A DNA stretch of 20,053 bases from CALFUK01 sp964398295 (GCA_964398295.1 CAYNMW010000084.1:1-20053), one strand, 5' to 3'; positions 6,456 to 13,698 are shown, counted from the first letter of the stretch. Numbers and translations are program-made. The notes: generated by a model from the letters alone, not told the origin.

Positions 6456-6731
6456 ATGACAGCATACGCATTATATATAGCCACATTAATCATCGTTGCC
6501 CTCGTAGTGATTGTACTGGTGATATATTTGGTACTTATCATCATCGCATTGCGAAGAGCAGGTACTCATCTTAAAAATTTGGCAGGAGGCCTTCAGAAAA
6601 TTGTTGATGATACTGATCCCTTGACAGGAAAATTAACGACGATAAATGGTGCATTGACTCAACTCCACGGTGGTCTCTCGTCGGTAGATGGCCATTTAGT
6701 TGACATTGCTAAAGTGATGAAGCTTGTTTAA
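6456..6731 (+). CDS. Single-span mini membrane protein 5 (set B)
   Basis: A 91-residue protein, last of five before the large-subunit gene. A long hydrophobic stretch covers residues about 4-32 (LYIATLIIVALVVIVLVIYL and on), followed by RRAGTHLKNLAGG and a helical tail resembling that of the protein at 5852 (shared NGAL, then GL, a V, and a final L). The helix is longer than needed for one crossing, which could allow tilting or packing with the sister helices. The function is not recognised; context links it to the hydrogenase. Confidence 0.8.
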   Translation: MTAYALYIATLIIVALVVIVLVIYLVLIIIALRRAGTHLKNLAGGLQKIVDDTDPLTGKLTTINGALTQLHGGLSSVDGHLVDIAKVMKLV

Positions 6732-6762
6732 TAATTACGATATTCCAATAGAATAAAAATAT

Positions 6763-8637
6763 ATGTGTTTTAAAAATTTACCAATAGCATTCGATGAAGA
6801 TGGCAATGCCTATCTCAAAGAAGATATCGCCAATCCTTATGAGTATAAGGTTGTGGATCTAGGTGTCGAACAGGACAAGCTAAAATCCTTGATGGAAAAG
6901 AATGGCTTTATCCGCAGTGTCGATTACGATCCCGTAACTCGTGTAGCAGGTGCGCTTGCTTTCCATAGTGTGGTAGATTTAAAAGATAAAAAAGTCTTAT
7001 CGACCAACTCGATGGCGACCTTATTTAGGGGCTATGAGATTATCCTTAAAGGAAGAGATCCAAGAGATGCGGCATACATCAGTAGTCGAGCTTGTGGCGT
7101 TTGTGGTGGTGTACATGCAACAACATCTGCTTTAGCTATTGAAATGGCTTTGGGCATTAAGCCGCCGCCATTGGGCATTGTCATGCGGAATATATTGTTG
7201 GCGATCGAATACTTATATGATCACCCACTTCATCTGTTCTTATTGGCAGGACCGGATTATTCAGAAGAACTGGTAGCCGCAACAAACCCAGAATTAATTG
7301 CGAAAGCAAAAGGTAGAAAAGCTAAAAATAAAGCCGTTCACGGTTATGATACCATTTTGGATATCATGAAGGACCTCAATCCGCTCAAAGGCAAATTGTA
7401 TTTGGAAGCACTTTCCATGACAAGAGTTGCAAGAGAAGCATATGTGCAAATCGGAGGAAAATATCCTCACCCTCAATCTGTTATTCCAGGGGGTATTTCT
7501 GTGACCGTTACCATCTCAACTCTAAATGAAGTCTACTCAAGACTGATCAAATTTTTCGATTATGGTCAGAAGACAACAGGTATATGGGATGATATTTTCG
7601 ATTTCTTTATAGAAGAAGATCCTCGGTATTCTCAGTGTGGTGTTAGACCAGCGACTATGGCAGACACTGGCGTTTGGGATCGACCTGATTCCTATGATGG
7701 CACTTTTGAGAATTGTGATAAATGGGGAAATGACAGATGGTCAACTCCAGGGATATTGGTAGACGGTGAAGTAGTCACCACAAATCTAAGTGAACTCAAT
7801 GCCGGACTGGAAGAGTTTGTCGAGCATTCCTATTATGAAAAATGGGATGGTCAAACATATAAAACGGATGCCAAAGGAATACCACTGAGTCCAAACCATC
7901 CATGGAACAAAGAGACAATACCGAAACCTGGAAAGCAAAGTTGGAGAGACAGATACAGTTGGGATACCTGTCCTACATGGGATAGAATGCCAATGGAAGC
8001 TGGAGCCTATAGTCGGATGTATTTGACTGCAAAAGCTCAACGTGCTCCCAAGAGTCAATTTTTGGAGAACACAGGGCATAGCATGATCATCAATGTCCCA
8101 AAATACAATTTACCTGAAGCACAACTGGAATGGAAAATTCCTGAACATTGGAATGCGTTTGAACGAAATCGTGCACGTGCCTATTGCATCCCTTATTCTG
8201 CAATGGTGGCTTTAGAAAACTGGCAGATGGCGTTGCAATTGCTGAGAAACGGAGAAACGGCAGTGAGCACACCATACGACATACCAAAGAAAGGTAGACA
8301 TATTGGCTTTGGTGCCTGGGGTGCAGGAAGAGGATTTTTGACACACCATTTAATTGTCGAAAATGGTTTGATTGATAATTATCAAATCATCACTCCTTCC
8401 ACATTGAATGCAGCACCACGTGCACCATGGGGTGCTCCAGGTCCATATGAGGAAGCTGTATTGAATACGCCAATTTTAGAAAAATACGATAACCCGGAAG
8501 ACTACAAAGGCATCGATATTTTGAGAGCGATCAGAAGTTTTGATCCTTGCATGCCTTGTACCACTCATATCATGGCTAAGGATACCGACCATGTAGTCAC
8601 TCGAGAGGTTACGACATGTGCTTGTGGAATTGAGTAA
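6763..8637 (+). CDS. hhyL: [NiFe]-hydrogenase large subunit, group 1h/1l type
   Basis: The catalytic subunit (624 residues), which binds the NiFe(CN)2CO site. The N-terminal motif RACGVCGGVH supplies C111 and C114, and the C-terminal DPCMPCTTH supplies C596 and C599. The usual DPVTRIEGH segment here reads DPVTRVAGALAFH (residues about 56-68), as I recall for group 1h enzymes. After H602 there are 22 residues ending TTCACGIE. Cleavage of this tail after nickel insertion by the protease encoded at 11056 is the normal last maturation step. Start MCFKNLPIAFDEDG is the group 1h-like N-terminus. The gene is separated from the small subunit by five small genes, unlike the usual adjacent arrangement. 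The end of the tail overlaps the start of the next gene, implying coupled translation. Confidence 0.95.
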   Translation: MCFKNLPIAFDEDGNAYLKEDIANPYEYKVVDLGVEQDKLKSLMEKNGFIRSVDYDPVTRVAGALAFHSVVDLKDKKVLSTNSMATLFRGYEIILKGRDPRDAAYISSRACGVCGGVHATTSALAIEMALGIKPPPLGIVMRNILLAIEYLYDHPLHLFLLAGPDYSEELVAATNPELIAKAKGRKAKNKAVHGYDTILDIMKDLNPLKGKLYLEALSMTRVAREAYVQIGGKYPHPQSVIPGGISVTVTISTLNEVYSRLIKFFDYGQKTTGIWDDIFDFFIEEDPRYSQCGVRPATMADTGVWDRPDSYDGTFENCDKWGNDRWSTPGILVDGEVVTTNLSELNAGLEEFVEHSYYEKWDGQTYKTDAKGIPLSPNHPWNKETIPKPGKQSWRDRYSWDTCPTWDRMPMEAGAYSRMYLTAKAQRAPKSQFLENTGHSMIINVPKYNLPEAQLEWKIPEHWNAFERNRARAYCIPYSAMVALENWQMALQLLRNGETAVSTPYDIPKKGRHIGFGAWGAGRGFLTHHLIVENGLIDNYQIITPSTLNAAPRAPWGAPGPYEEAVLNTPILEKYDNPEDYKGIDILRAIRSFDPCMPCTTHIMAKDTDHVVTREVTTCACGIE

Positions 8638-9178
8638 GAAGACCTTGATCGGTACGGTGGGTTATCATGTATTGGGCAATCATTCGATGCCGCCTATGTT
8701 GTTTCCCCATCTTCAAAAACTAGACTTGCCTGACTATGTCAAAGTTGACGAACTCAATTGGGGTCCAGTAGCAGTCGTACAAATGTTTGAAGCAGAACAG
8801 CCATCATTTGAACGAGTCATCATCTTATGCGCAATCGAACGGGAGAATCGAGCTATAGGTGATATAGATATTCTGAAGTGGAGTGGAGGTCTACCGGATG
8901 ACCAGCAAATTCAAGCTTGTGTTGGAGATGCCGCAACAGGTGTTATTTCTGTTGAAAATCTTCTTGTGATTGGCGAGTATTTCAAAGTATGGAAAGATGA
9001 AGTATATTTAGTAGACGTAGAACCCGGAATAGAGATAGCCGGCGAGAAGTTTACCAATGAAATGGAAGCTAAAATTCCAGAGATTATTTCTGTTGTCAGA
9101 TCATTAGCAATTGGTCAGATAGCAGAGTTACAAGAGATAAAGAAAATTCGAGGTGATACATTATTTGTTGAAAAATGA
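8618..9178 (+). CDS. Hydrogenase maturation protease-fold protein lacking metal ligands
   Basis: A protein of up to 186 residues that overlaps the large-subunit gene. Its order of segments follows HupD/HyaD-type proteases: TLIGTVGYHVLGNHS in place of the GVGN...DD loop, then RVIILCAIER in place of LVDAID, then VENLLVIGEYFKVW. The three metal ligands seen in the real protease of this locus (D20, D67, H105 of the gene at 11056) are replaced, so it is unlikely to cleave. A chaperone or adaptor role for the large subunit is plausible; this is an inference from weak similarity. There is no ATG at a sensible place: GTG 8618, GTG 8624 and TTG 8630 (giving MSKKTLIGTVGYH) are all possible, and the true start may be 8630. 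Confidence 0.75.
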   Translation: MLVELSKKTLIGTVGYHVLGNHSMPPMLFPHLQKLDLPDYVKVDELNWGPVAVVQMFEAEQPSFERVIILCAIERENRAIGDIDILKWSGGLPDDQQIQACVGDAATGVISVENLLVIGEYFKVWKDEVYLVDVEPGIEIAGEKFTNEMEAKIPEIISVVRSLAIGQIAELQEIKKIRGDTLFVEK

Positions 9179-9201
9179 ACTGATATAAAATTTTGAGTCT
9201 G

Positions 9202-9594
9202 ATGGATCAGATTGAAAAATCACATTTACGGGCGTTATTTTGGAAAGATGAGATCTTGCAAATCTTATACTGGATGGATGGTGAAGGCTTCGGAAAAGAA
9301 GTCCCCGTCAGTCAAGTTCAAGCCCTGCTCAATACAAATATGCCAAATCTGTTGTACCATATCGATCTGTTGGTCAAGAACAAAGTCTTAGAGGCGAATG
9401 TAGAGTCTGTAGTTGAGAATTCACTTATCTCTTTATCTGGCGAATCTCGCAAAGAGGCCGGCAAGCGATTCTCAGAAGCATTTCAAGGATATCAAAAAGC
9501 AGGTCACGGTGAATGTGGTCCTGATTGTGAATTCTGCTATGGGCCTGATGGAGTTAAATTAGAAAATTGTGTACATAATTGTGCAAGTCATTGA
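9202..9594 (+). CDS. Winged-helix-like protein with Cys/His tail, hydrogenase operon
   Basis: A 130-residue protein; I use ATG 9202 (MDQIEKSHLRALFWKDEILQ), though a TTG three codons upstream is in frame. Residues 1-75 look like a winged-helix domain: ILQILYWM, then VSQVQALLNTNMPNLLYHID as a helix-turn-helix, then LLVKNKVLE. The last 30 residues form a compact Cys/His tail with spacing C-x3-C-x2-C-x10-C-x3-C (ECGPDCEFC ... NCVHNC) and several His, suited to zinc or an iron-sulfur cluster. It could be a redox- or metal-sensing regulator of the operon, or a hydrogenase assembly factor that kept the fold without binding DNA. I do not recognise a named family. Confidence 0.8.
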   Translation: MDQIEKSHLRALFWKDEILQILYWMDGEGFGKEVPVSQVQALLNTNMPNLLYHIDLLVKNKVLEANVESVVENSLISLSGESRKEAGKRFSEAFQGYQKAGHGECGPDCEFCYGPDGVKLENCVHNCASH

Positions 9595-9600
9595 TCGACA

Positions 9601-10260
9601 ATGAAAGAAGTCTATTTCAGCAATAGCGAATACAATGATATTCTCAATCAATTGAATCAATTGATGCAGGAAGCTGACCAAATAGCAGTTGCTGATCACA
9701 AAGTTTTACTCTACCAAATTTTGCAATTATTTGATTCTATTCATAGAGAACCGCTGGCTCGCATACAAAATGCATTGGCTGCCAACCCTGAGTTAAAACA
9801 GAAAATTGAAGCAGATCCGGCTGTAACAAAATTGCTCTCGCTTTATGATTTAGCAGAAGAACAAGCTCAAGTAGATAACGCTGATGAAAAGCAAGTCACC
9901 TTTATACCTGAACATCAGGTAACGATGATGACAATTCCCAAAAAAAAGGATTGGCTGGAATTAGGTGATGTCTCCGAATTGGAACAAAATAAAATCTATC
10001 CTAAAAATTATCAAAAGGTAAATTTCCTCATCTCGAAAGTTGGTGCCGATGTTTTTGCCGTTCAGAATCAGTGCGACGGTTCCTTTTTACCTATTGATCA
10101 AGGCAAAATTGAAAATCACATCTTGACTTGTCCTTGGCATGGCTGCAAATATGATTTGCGCACAGGATTCGCAGTGGATGAATCAAATAAAAAATTAGAA
10201 ACATATCCTGTAGAAATTGAAGATGGAAAATTGTTGAAAGTTGAAATTGCGTATGAATAG
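9601..10260 (+). CDS. Rieske-type [2Fe-2S] protein with altered first motif
   Basis: A 219-residue soluble protein. Residues 1-90 are helical (HKVLLYQILQLFDSIHRE, DPAVTKLLSLYDL), resembling an N-terminal domain I recall from NifU/Rieske proteins in actinobacterial group 1h operons. Residues about 105-217 are a Rieske domain. The second motif is intact (CPWHGCKYD: C177, H180), but the first, normally CxH, reads C158-D-G-S, so one histidine ligand is missing. C182 next to the second motif could substitute. The protein probably passes electrons from the hydrogenase small subunit toward the quinone pool or another carrier. It has no signal peptide or membrane span. The last codons overlap the start of the next gene. 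Confidence 0.88.
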   Translation: MKEVYFSNSEYNDILNQLNQLMQEADQIAVADHKVLLYQILQLFDSIHREPLARIQNALAANPELKQKIEADPAVTKLLSLYDLAEEQAQVDNADEKQVTFIPEHQVTMMTIPKKKDWLELGDVSELEQNKIYPKNYQKVNFLISKVGADVFAVQNQCDGSFLPIDQGKIENHILTCPWHGCKYDLRTGFAVDESNKKLETYPVEIEDGKLLKVEIAYE

Positions 10261-11059
10261 GATGATATGGATTGGGTTTGTGCTGTTGGGTATCATGGCT
10301 TGCACTACACCCACTCAAGAGGAACTAGTCAATCCAATGGACAGACTTCCTGACAATAAAGGTGGTGAAATTGTGCGAAAGGCAATAGCTTATGCAGGAG
10401 GCTGGGAAGCTTGGGAATCAAAAAAGAATTTTTCCTTTTATAAAAAAATAACCTCATTAGACTCTTTGGGTACTGTAACCAGACGTCTAAGACAGTTGCA
10501 TAAATACTCGATGGAGCCTCATTTTATGGCGAGCATGAGTTGGCAAAAGGATGATTCAAATTTTGAAATTATCAATACCGGTGAGAAAGCAAACAAATAT
10601 GAAAATGATATCTGGCTAGAAGATGACAAGTCAAAAAAAGAAGCTTGGAATTCTTCTTTTGGGTCAAATTATGTGATTCAGATGCCGTTTAAATTAACTG
10701 ATCCGGGAACCATCATTAACTATGATAAGATTGACTCAACAACATTTGATAGACCTGTTCATGCTGTCTCTGTAGACTACGAATCTTGGGCAGGAAGTAG
10801 TGGAGGCATGCACAAATGGTGCTATTATTTTGATGCAGAGACCTTTGATTTAGTAGCCAATTATATGGACTATGGCAATGGTCAATCGATGACACTTTAC
10901 AAAACATTTGAAGATATCGATGGTATCAGAATACATAAGCTCAGACATAGTCATGCATCAAATAAACATAGAGATATCTTGCAACTCAAAACGATTTACG
11001 AAAACGAAGAAATGGCATTCGTCGAACAATTTGATGGATCACTATTTGAACTGAAATGA
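10253..11059 (+). CDS. Lipoprotein, DUF6503-like, paralogue of the protein at 11572
   Basis: ATG 10253 overlaps the Rieske stop and gives MNRMIWIGFVLLGIMACTT, a lipoprotein signal with cysteine at residue 17, so the protein is probably anchored in a membrane facing the periplasm. An upstream TTG at 10241 is in frame but would disturb the signal. The mature part begins with a helix containing AYAGGWEAW, then beta-rich sequence (FKLTDPGTII, DIDGIRIHKLRH), much like the Bacteroidota family I know as DUF6503, with a LolA/LolB-like overall look. The gene at 11572 shares the same order (AAGGATAW, FKLQDNGVRP, TVDGITFSHRW). Ligand and function unknown; its place inside the operon ties it to H2 oxidation. 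Confidence 0.78.
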   Translation: MNRMIWIGFVLLGIMACTTPTQEELVNPMDRLPDNKGGEIVRKAIAYAGGWEAWESKKNFSFYKKITSLDSLGTVTRRLRQLHKYSMEPHFMASMSWQKDDSNFEIINTGEKANKYENDIWLEDDKSKKEAWNSSFGSNYVIQMPFKLTDPGTIINYDKIDSTTFDRPVHAVSVDYESWAGSSGGMHKWCYYFDAETFDLVANYMDYGNGQSMTLYKTFEDIDGIRIHKLRHSHASNKHRDILQLKTIYENEEMAFVEQFDGSLFELK

Positions 11060-11553
11060 AGGCTCAAAAGGACATATTAATTGCAGGAGTAGGTAACGAA
11101 TTAAGGCAAGATGATGCCTTTGGTGTAGAGTTTGTCAGACGCTGGGAAAATGAAGTAAAAGCATATCCACACGTGAAGACCATGGAAGTAGGGATTGCAG
11201 GAATTCATTTAGTGCAGGAATTACACAGTATTTATGATATCTTAGTATTGGTTGATGCCATTGATTATAAGAGAGAGCCTGGTTCAATATCCTTGGAGCG
11301 TGTAGAAGAAATCAAAGATATCGAGAAGATGCCATTAATGAAGAAGCGAGAATTTTTGGCAGATATGCATTATACTAATCCAACGCGGGCCATGATGTTG
11401 GCCAAAGCATTGAAAATATTGCCAAAAGATGTGTTTGTCCTTGGGTGCCAATCTGCAGCTCATGATGACTTCGCTTTAGGGATGAGCCCTGAAGTGACAG
11501 AAGCCATTCCTATTGCCATAAAACGATTAAAGGAGTGGTTACATTTAACTTAA
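11056..11553 (+). CDS. hupD: Hydrogenase maturation endopeptidase (HupD/HyaD family)
   Basis: A 165-residue protease, standard for the family, which removes the C-terminal tail of the large subunit after nickel insertion. The probable nickel-sensing metal ligands are present: D20 in GVGNELRQDDAFG, D67 in LVLVDAID, and H105 in MHYTNPTRAMM. The later GCQSAAHDDFALGMSPEV segment is also characteristic. Its ATG overlaps the previous stop by 4 bases (ATGA), so translation is coupled. Its substrate is presumably the large subunit encoded at 6763, cut after H602. It contrasts with the second copy of the fold at 8618, which lacks these ligands. Confidence 0.92.
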   Translation: MKAQKDILIAGVGNELRQDDAFGVEFVRRWENEVKAYPHVKTMEVGIAGIHLVQELHSIYDILVLVDAIDYKREPGSISLERVEEIKDIEKMPLMKKREFLADMHYTNPTRAMMLAKALKILPKDVFVLGCQSAAHDDFALGMSPEVTEAIPIAIKRLKEWLHLT

Positions 11554-11571
11554 AAATGAAAAAATGCTACA

Positions 11572-12564
11572 ATGAAGGAAATTAAAAAGACTCCAGTCCA
11601 GCCTAAAAAAGAGGTCCAAACAACAGAGAAAATTCCGTGGTTGTTTGGCTTAGAAGTTAAAGACCTTGCGAGTCCAATAACCATTCGACGGATACAAATT
11701 CTGCAAGTCGGCATCCTGGCTATGGCTGTTGCATTTGCTGGATATTATGTTTGGGATAATTTTCTTAGAGCTCCTTCGGGCATAGAGTTGGTCAATGAAA
11801 TGGTTGATGCTGCTGGTGGAGCTACTGCATGGAATGGTATTCAATCAGGACAGTTCACACGTACTCAAAACCTATATGCAGAGAATGGTGATCCACTATC
11901 TAATCAAGTGGAGACATTTTACTTTTTTAAGACTGAACAAGGTTTGGAGTTGATGGTTGAAGCAACAACAAAGGACGGAAAAAAGGTGGTGATCAGTAAG
12001 GACAAAGAAGGCTTTTGGGCAACAAAAGACTCTAAGCCATCGGATCCTCGAAAAACTTCTAAGGATTTAGGCATGATGTGTGATTCCAAGTTTTGTGAAC
12101 CTAGTTGTGCCGCACAAATGGCATTCTTTAGATTCTCAATGCCATTCAAATTACAAGATAACGGCGTAAGACCTGATGTAAATAATGTCACTTCTTTTAG
12201 TGTGTTAGACTGGAATCCATTAGAGAATATTGATATCGTTGATGAACCGCTCGTATTGGATGTGTCCTACAAACCGACTGTTGGGAAAGACAAGTGGAGA
12301 TTTCTTGTCAATCCAGAAACGAAGCTGATTCATAAAATGGAATACTATAATAAGTCGGACTTTGGCACTTATAGACCAGAAGAAATTTATTGGTCGGATC
12401 ATAAAACAGTAGATGGTATCACCTTCAGTCATCGCTGGACGAGGTACTGGGGTAATGGACAATTGATGGATGAATATGTCTACTCAGATGTTGAATTCAA
12501 TAATCAAATTGATGAAACTCATTTTAGCAGACCTGAAGGTTTAGATTGGGTCGTAGCTGATTAA
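11572..12564 (+). CDS. Membrane-anchored DUF6503-like protein
   Basis: A 330-residue protein with a charged cytoplasmic N-terminus of about 40 residues, one membrane helix at about 43-62 (ILQVGILAMAVAFAGYYVW), and a large, probably periplasmic domain. That domain matches the lipoprotein at 10253 in order of motifs (ELVNEMVDAAGGATAW, SMPFKLQDNGVRP, TVDGITFSHRWTRYW), so the two are paralogues with different anchors. It has an extra C-x4-C-x3-C group (C170, C175, C179) absent from the lipoprotein. One could imagine an inner-membrane/outer-membrane pair handling a lipid or quinone-like ligand for this hydrogenase, but nothing in the sequence proves that. Function unknown. Confidence 0.78.
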   Translation: MKEIKKTPVQPKKEVQTTEKIPWLFGLEVKDLASPITIRRIQILQVGILAMAVAFAGYYVWDNFLRAPSGIELVNEMVDAAGGATAWNGIQSGQFTRTQNLYAENGDPLSNQVETFYFFKTEQGLELMVEATTKDGKKVVISKDKEGFWATKDSKPSDPRKTSKDLGMMCDSKFCEPSCAAQMAFFRFSMPFKLQDNGVRPDVNNVTSFSVLDWNPLENIDIVDEPLVLDVSYKPTVGKDKWRFLVNPETKLIHKMEYYNKSDFGTYRPEEIYWSDHKTVDGITFSHRWTRYWGNGQLMDEYVYSDVEFNNQIDETHFSRPEGLDWVVAD

Positions 12565-12584
12565 TAAAATAACCAAATAAGAAA

Positions 12585-13346
12585 ATGAAAATAGCTATCG
12601 CAGGAAAGGGTGGAGTAGGTAAGACAACAATCAGTGGCATGCTGTGTAGAGTGATGGCACAACAAGGTGAAAAGGTTTTGGCGATTGATGGTGATCCTAA
12701 CCCAAATTTGTCCGTTGTTTTAGGAATAGACAAGGACCTGCCACCACAAAAATCATTGAGTACAGATATCATCGAACGCGTGGAGGACGGAGATAGTTGG
12801 CGTTTTCAAGTTAAAATGCCCTTCGATGAAATTTTAGATACTTTCGGTCAAGATGCTCCAGATGATGTGACCTTACTAATAGTGGGCGCACCTGAACAAG
12901 CAGGTACTGGTTGTATGTGTGGTTCGCATACTGTAGTGAGAGAATTGATTCATTCTGCTTTAGCATCAGATCAAGAATCTTCAATGGTTGTGGATACAGA
13001 AGCATCCTTGGAGCATATGAAGCGTGGGACTTCTAGGCATGTTGATAAGATGTACATGGTCGTCGAACCATATTATAGATCCTTAGAGGCTGCTGGAAGA
13101 TTTGCAGAGTTAGCTCGCCAATTAGGCATTGAAAAAGTAGAAGCGATTGCCAATAAGGTCAAAACTGAAGAGGAAGAAAAAGCAATTGAAGAATACTGTG
13201 AAAAGATAAAATTACCCATTGCTGTAATGGTTCCTTATGACGAGAATGTAGCCGCAGCAGATTTAAAAGGTGTTTCAATAATGGACTATAACAAAGATTC
13301 CAAGATGATTAAAGCATTGGAAAAGTTTGTTCAATCACTCAACTAA
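12585..13346 (+). CDS. CooC-type nickel-insertion ATPase (MinD/ParA superfamily)
   Basis: A 253-residue ATPase with a deviant Walker A (GKGGVGKTT, residues 7-15) and DGDPNPNL at 35-42. C110-M-C112 (GTGCMCGSHTVVRELI) corresponds to the metal-binding CxC of CooC proteins at the dimer interface. VVDTEASLEHMKRGTSRHVD is the CooC signature. CooC loads nickel into carbon monoxide dehydrogenase, but no CODH gene is present here. HypB, the usual nickel-delivery GTPase of hydrogenases, is also absent from the window. I infer that this protein serves nickel insertion into the large subunit. It is co-oriented with hypC, 6 bases away. Confidence 0.85.
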   Translation: MKIAIAGKGGVGKTTISGMLCRVMAQQGEKVLAIDGDPNPNLSVVLGIDKDLPPQKSLSTDIIERVEDGDSWRFQVKMPFDEILDTFGQDAPDDVTLLIVGAPEQAGTGCMCGSHTVVRELIHSALASDQESSMVVDTEASLEHMKRGTSRHVDKMYMVVEPYYRSLEAAGRFAELARQLGIEKVEAIANKVKTEEEEKAIEEYCEKIKLPIAVMVPYDENVAAADLKGVSIMDYNKDSKMIKALEKFVQSLN

Positions 13347-13352
13347 AACAAT

Positions 13353-13619
13353 ATGTGCTTAGCAATTCCAGGTAAAATAGTTGAGATAGAAGAACAAACA
13401 GAAGCCGTTTTCCAAATTGGTAAAGTATCCTTCAGCGGTATCACAAAGCGCATCAATCTTGGTCTAGTACCAGAGGCAAAAATCGGTGATCACGTTCTTG
13501 TACATGTAGGAGTAGCCGTTAGTGTCATAGACGAAGAGGAAGCCAAAAAGACAATGGACTTTTTACAAGGCACAGATGAATTGGATGAGCTGTTTCCAGA
13601 GCGGCATCCCCAGCCCTGA
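13353..13619 (+). CDS. hypC: Hydrogenase maturation chaperone HypC/HupF
   Basis: An 88-residue HypC with the essential N-terminal MCLAIPGKIVEI, whose Cys2 (after Met removal) carries the Fe(CN)2CO unit with HypD and delivers it to the large subunit. The beta-barrel core follows (VSFSGITKRINLGLVPEAKI, GDHVLVHVGVAVSVID), then the usual acidic helical end. Last gene of the plus-strand operon; hypDEF lie in a separate minus-strand operon that converges on it. Confidence 0.94.
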   Translation: MCLAIPGKIVEIEEQTEAVFQIGKVSFSGITKRINLGLVPEAKIGDHVLVHVGVAVSVIDEEEAKKTMDFLQGTDELDELFPERHPQP

Positions 13620-13667
13620 AAAAATCGAGAAGTATGTAGACCTTCGATTCAGAACAAATCTAACTGA

Positions 13668-13692
13668 GGCAAAGGACTCCGTTCCTCTTGCC
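13668..13692. terminator. Possible bidirectional hairpin terminator
   Basis: GGCAAAGGA at 13668-13676 pairs with TCCTCTTGCC at 13683-13692 (one bulged base, 6-base loop), between the convergent ends of hypC and the TetR gene. There is no strong T-run on either side. A second weaker hairpin lies at 13623-13649. Both are suggestions only. Confidence 0.3.
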
Positions 13693-13698
13693 ATTTAC

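Noticed and set aside
6932..6970. Loss of the RIEGH motif in the large subunit as a sign of inactivation
   Set aside because: The segment DPVTRVAGALAFH is, as far as I recall, normal for group 1h enzymes, and all four nickel-site cysteines are present.
12585..13346. ParA/MinD partition or cell-division protein
   Set aside because: The CxC at 110-112, the DTEASLEHMKRGT signature and the hydrogenase context fit CooC; there is no ParB partner or parS site.
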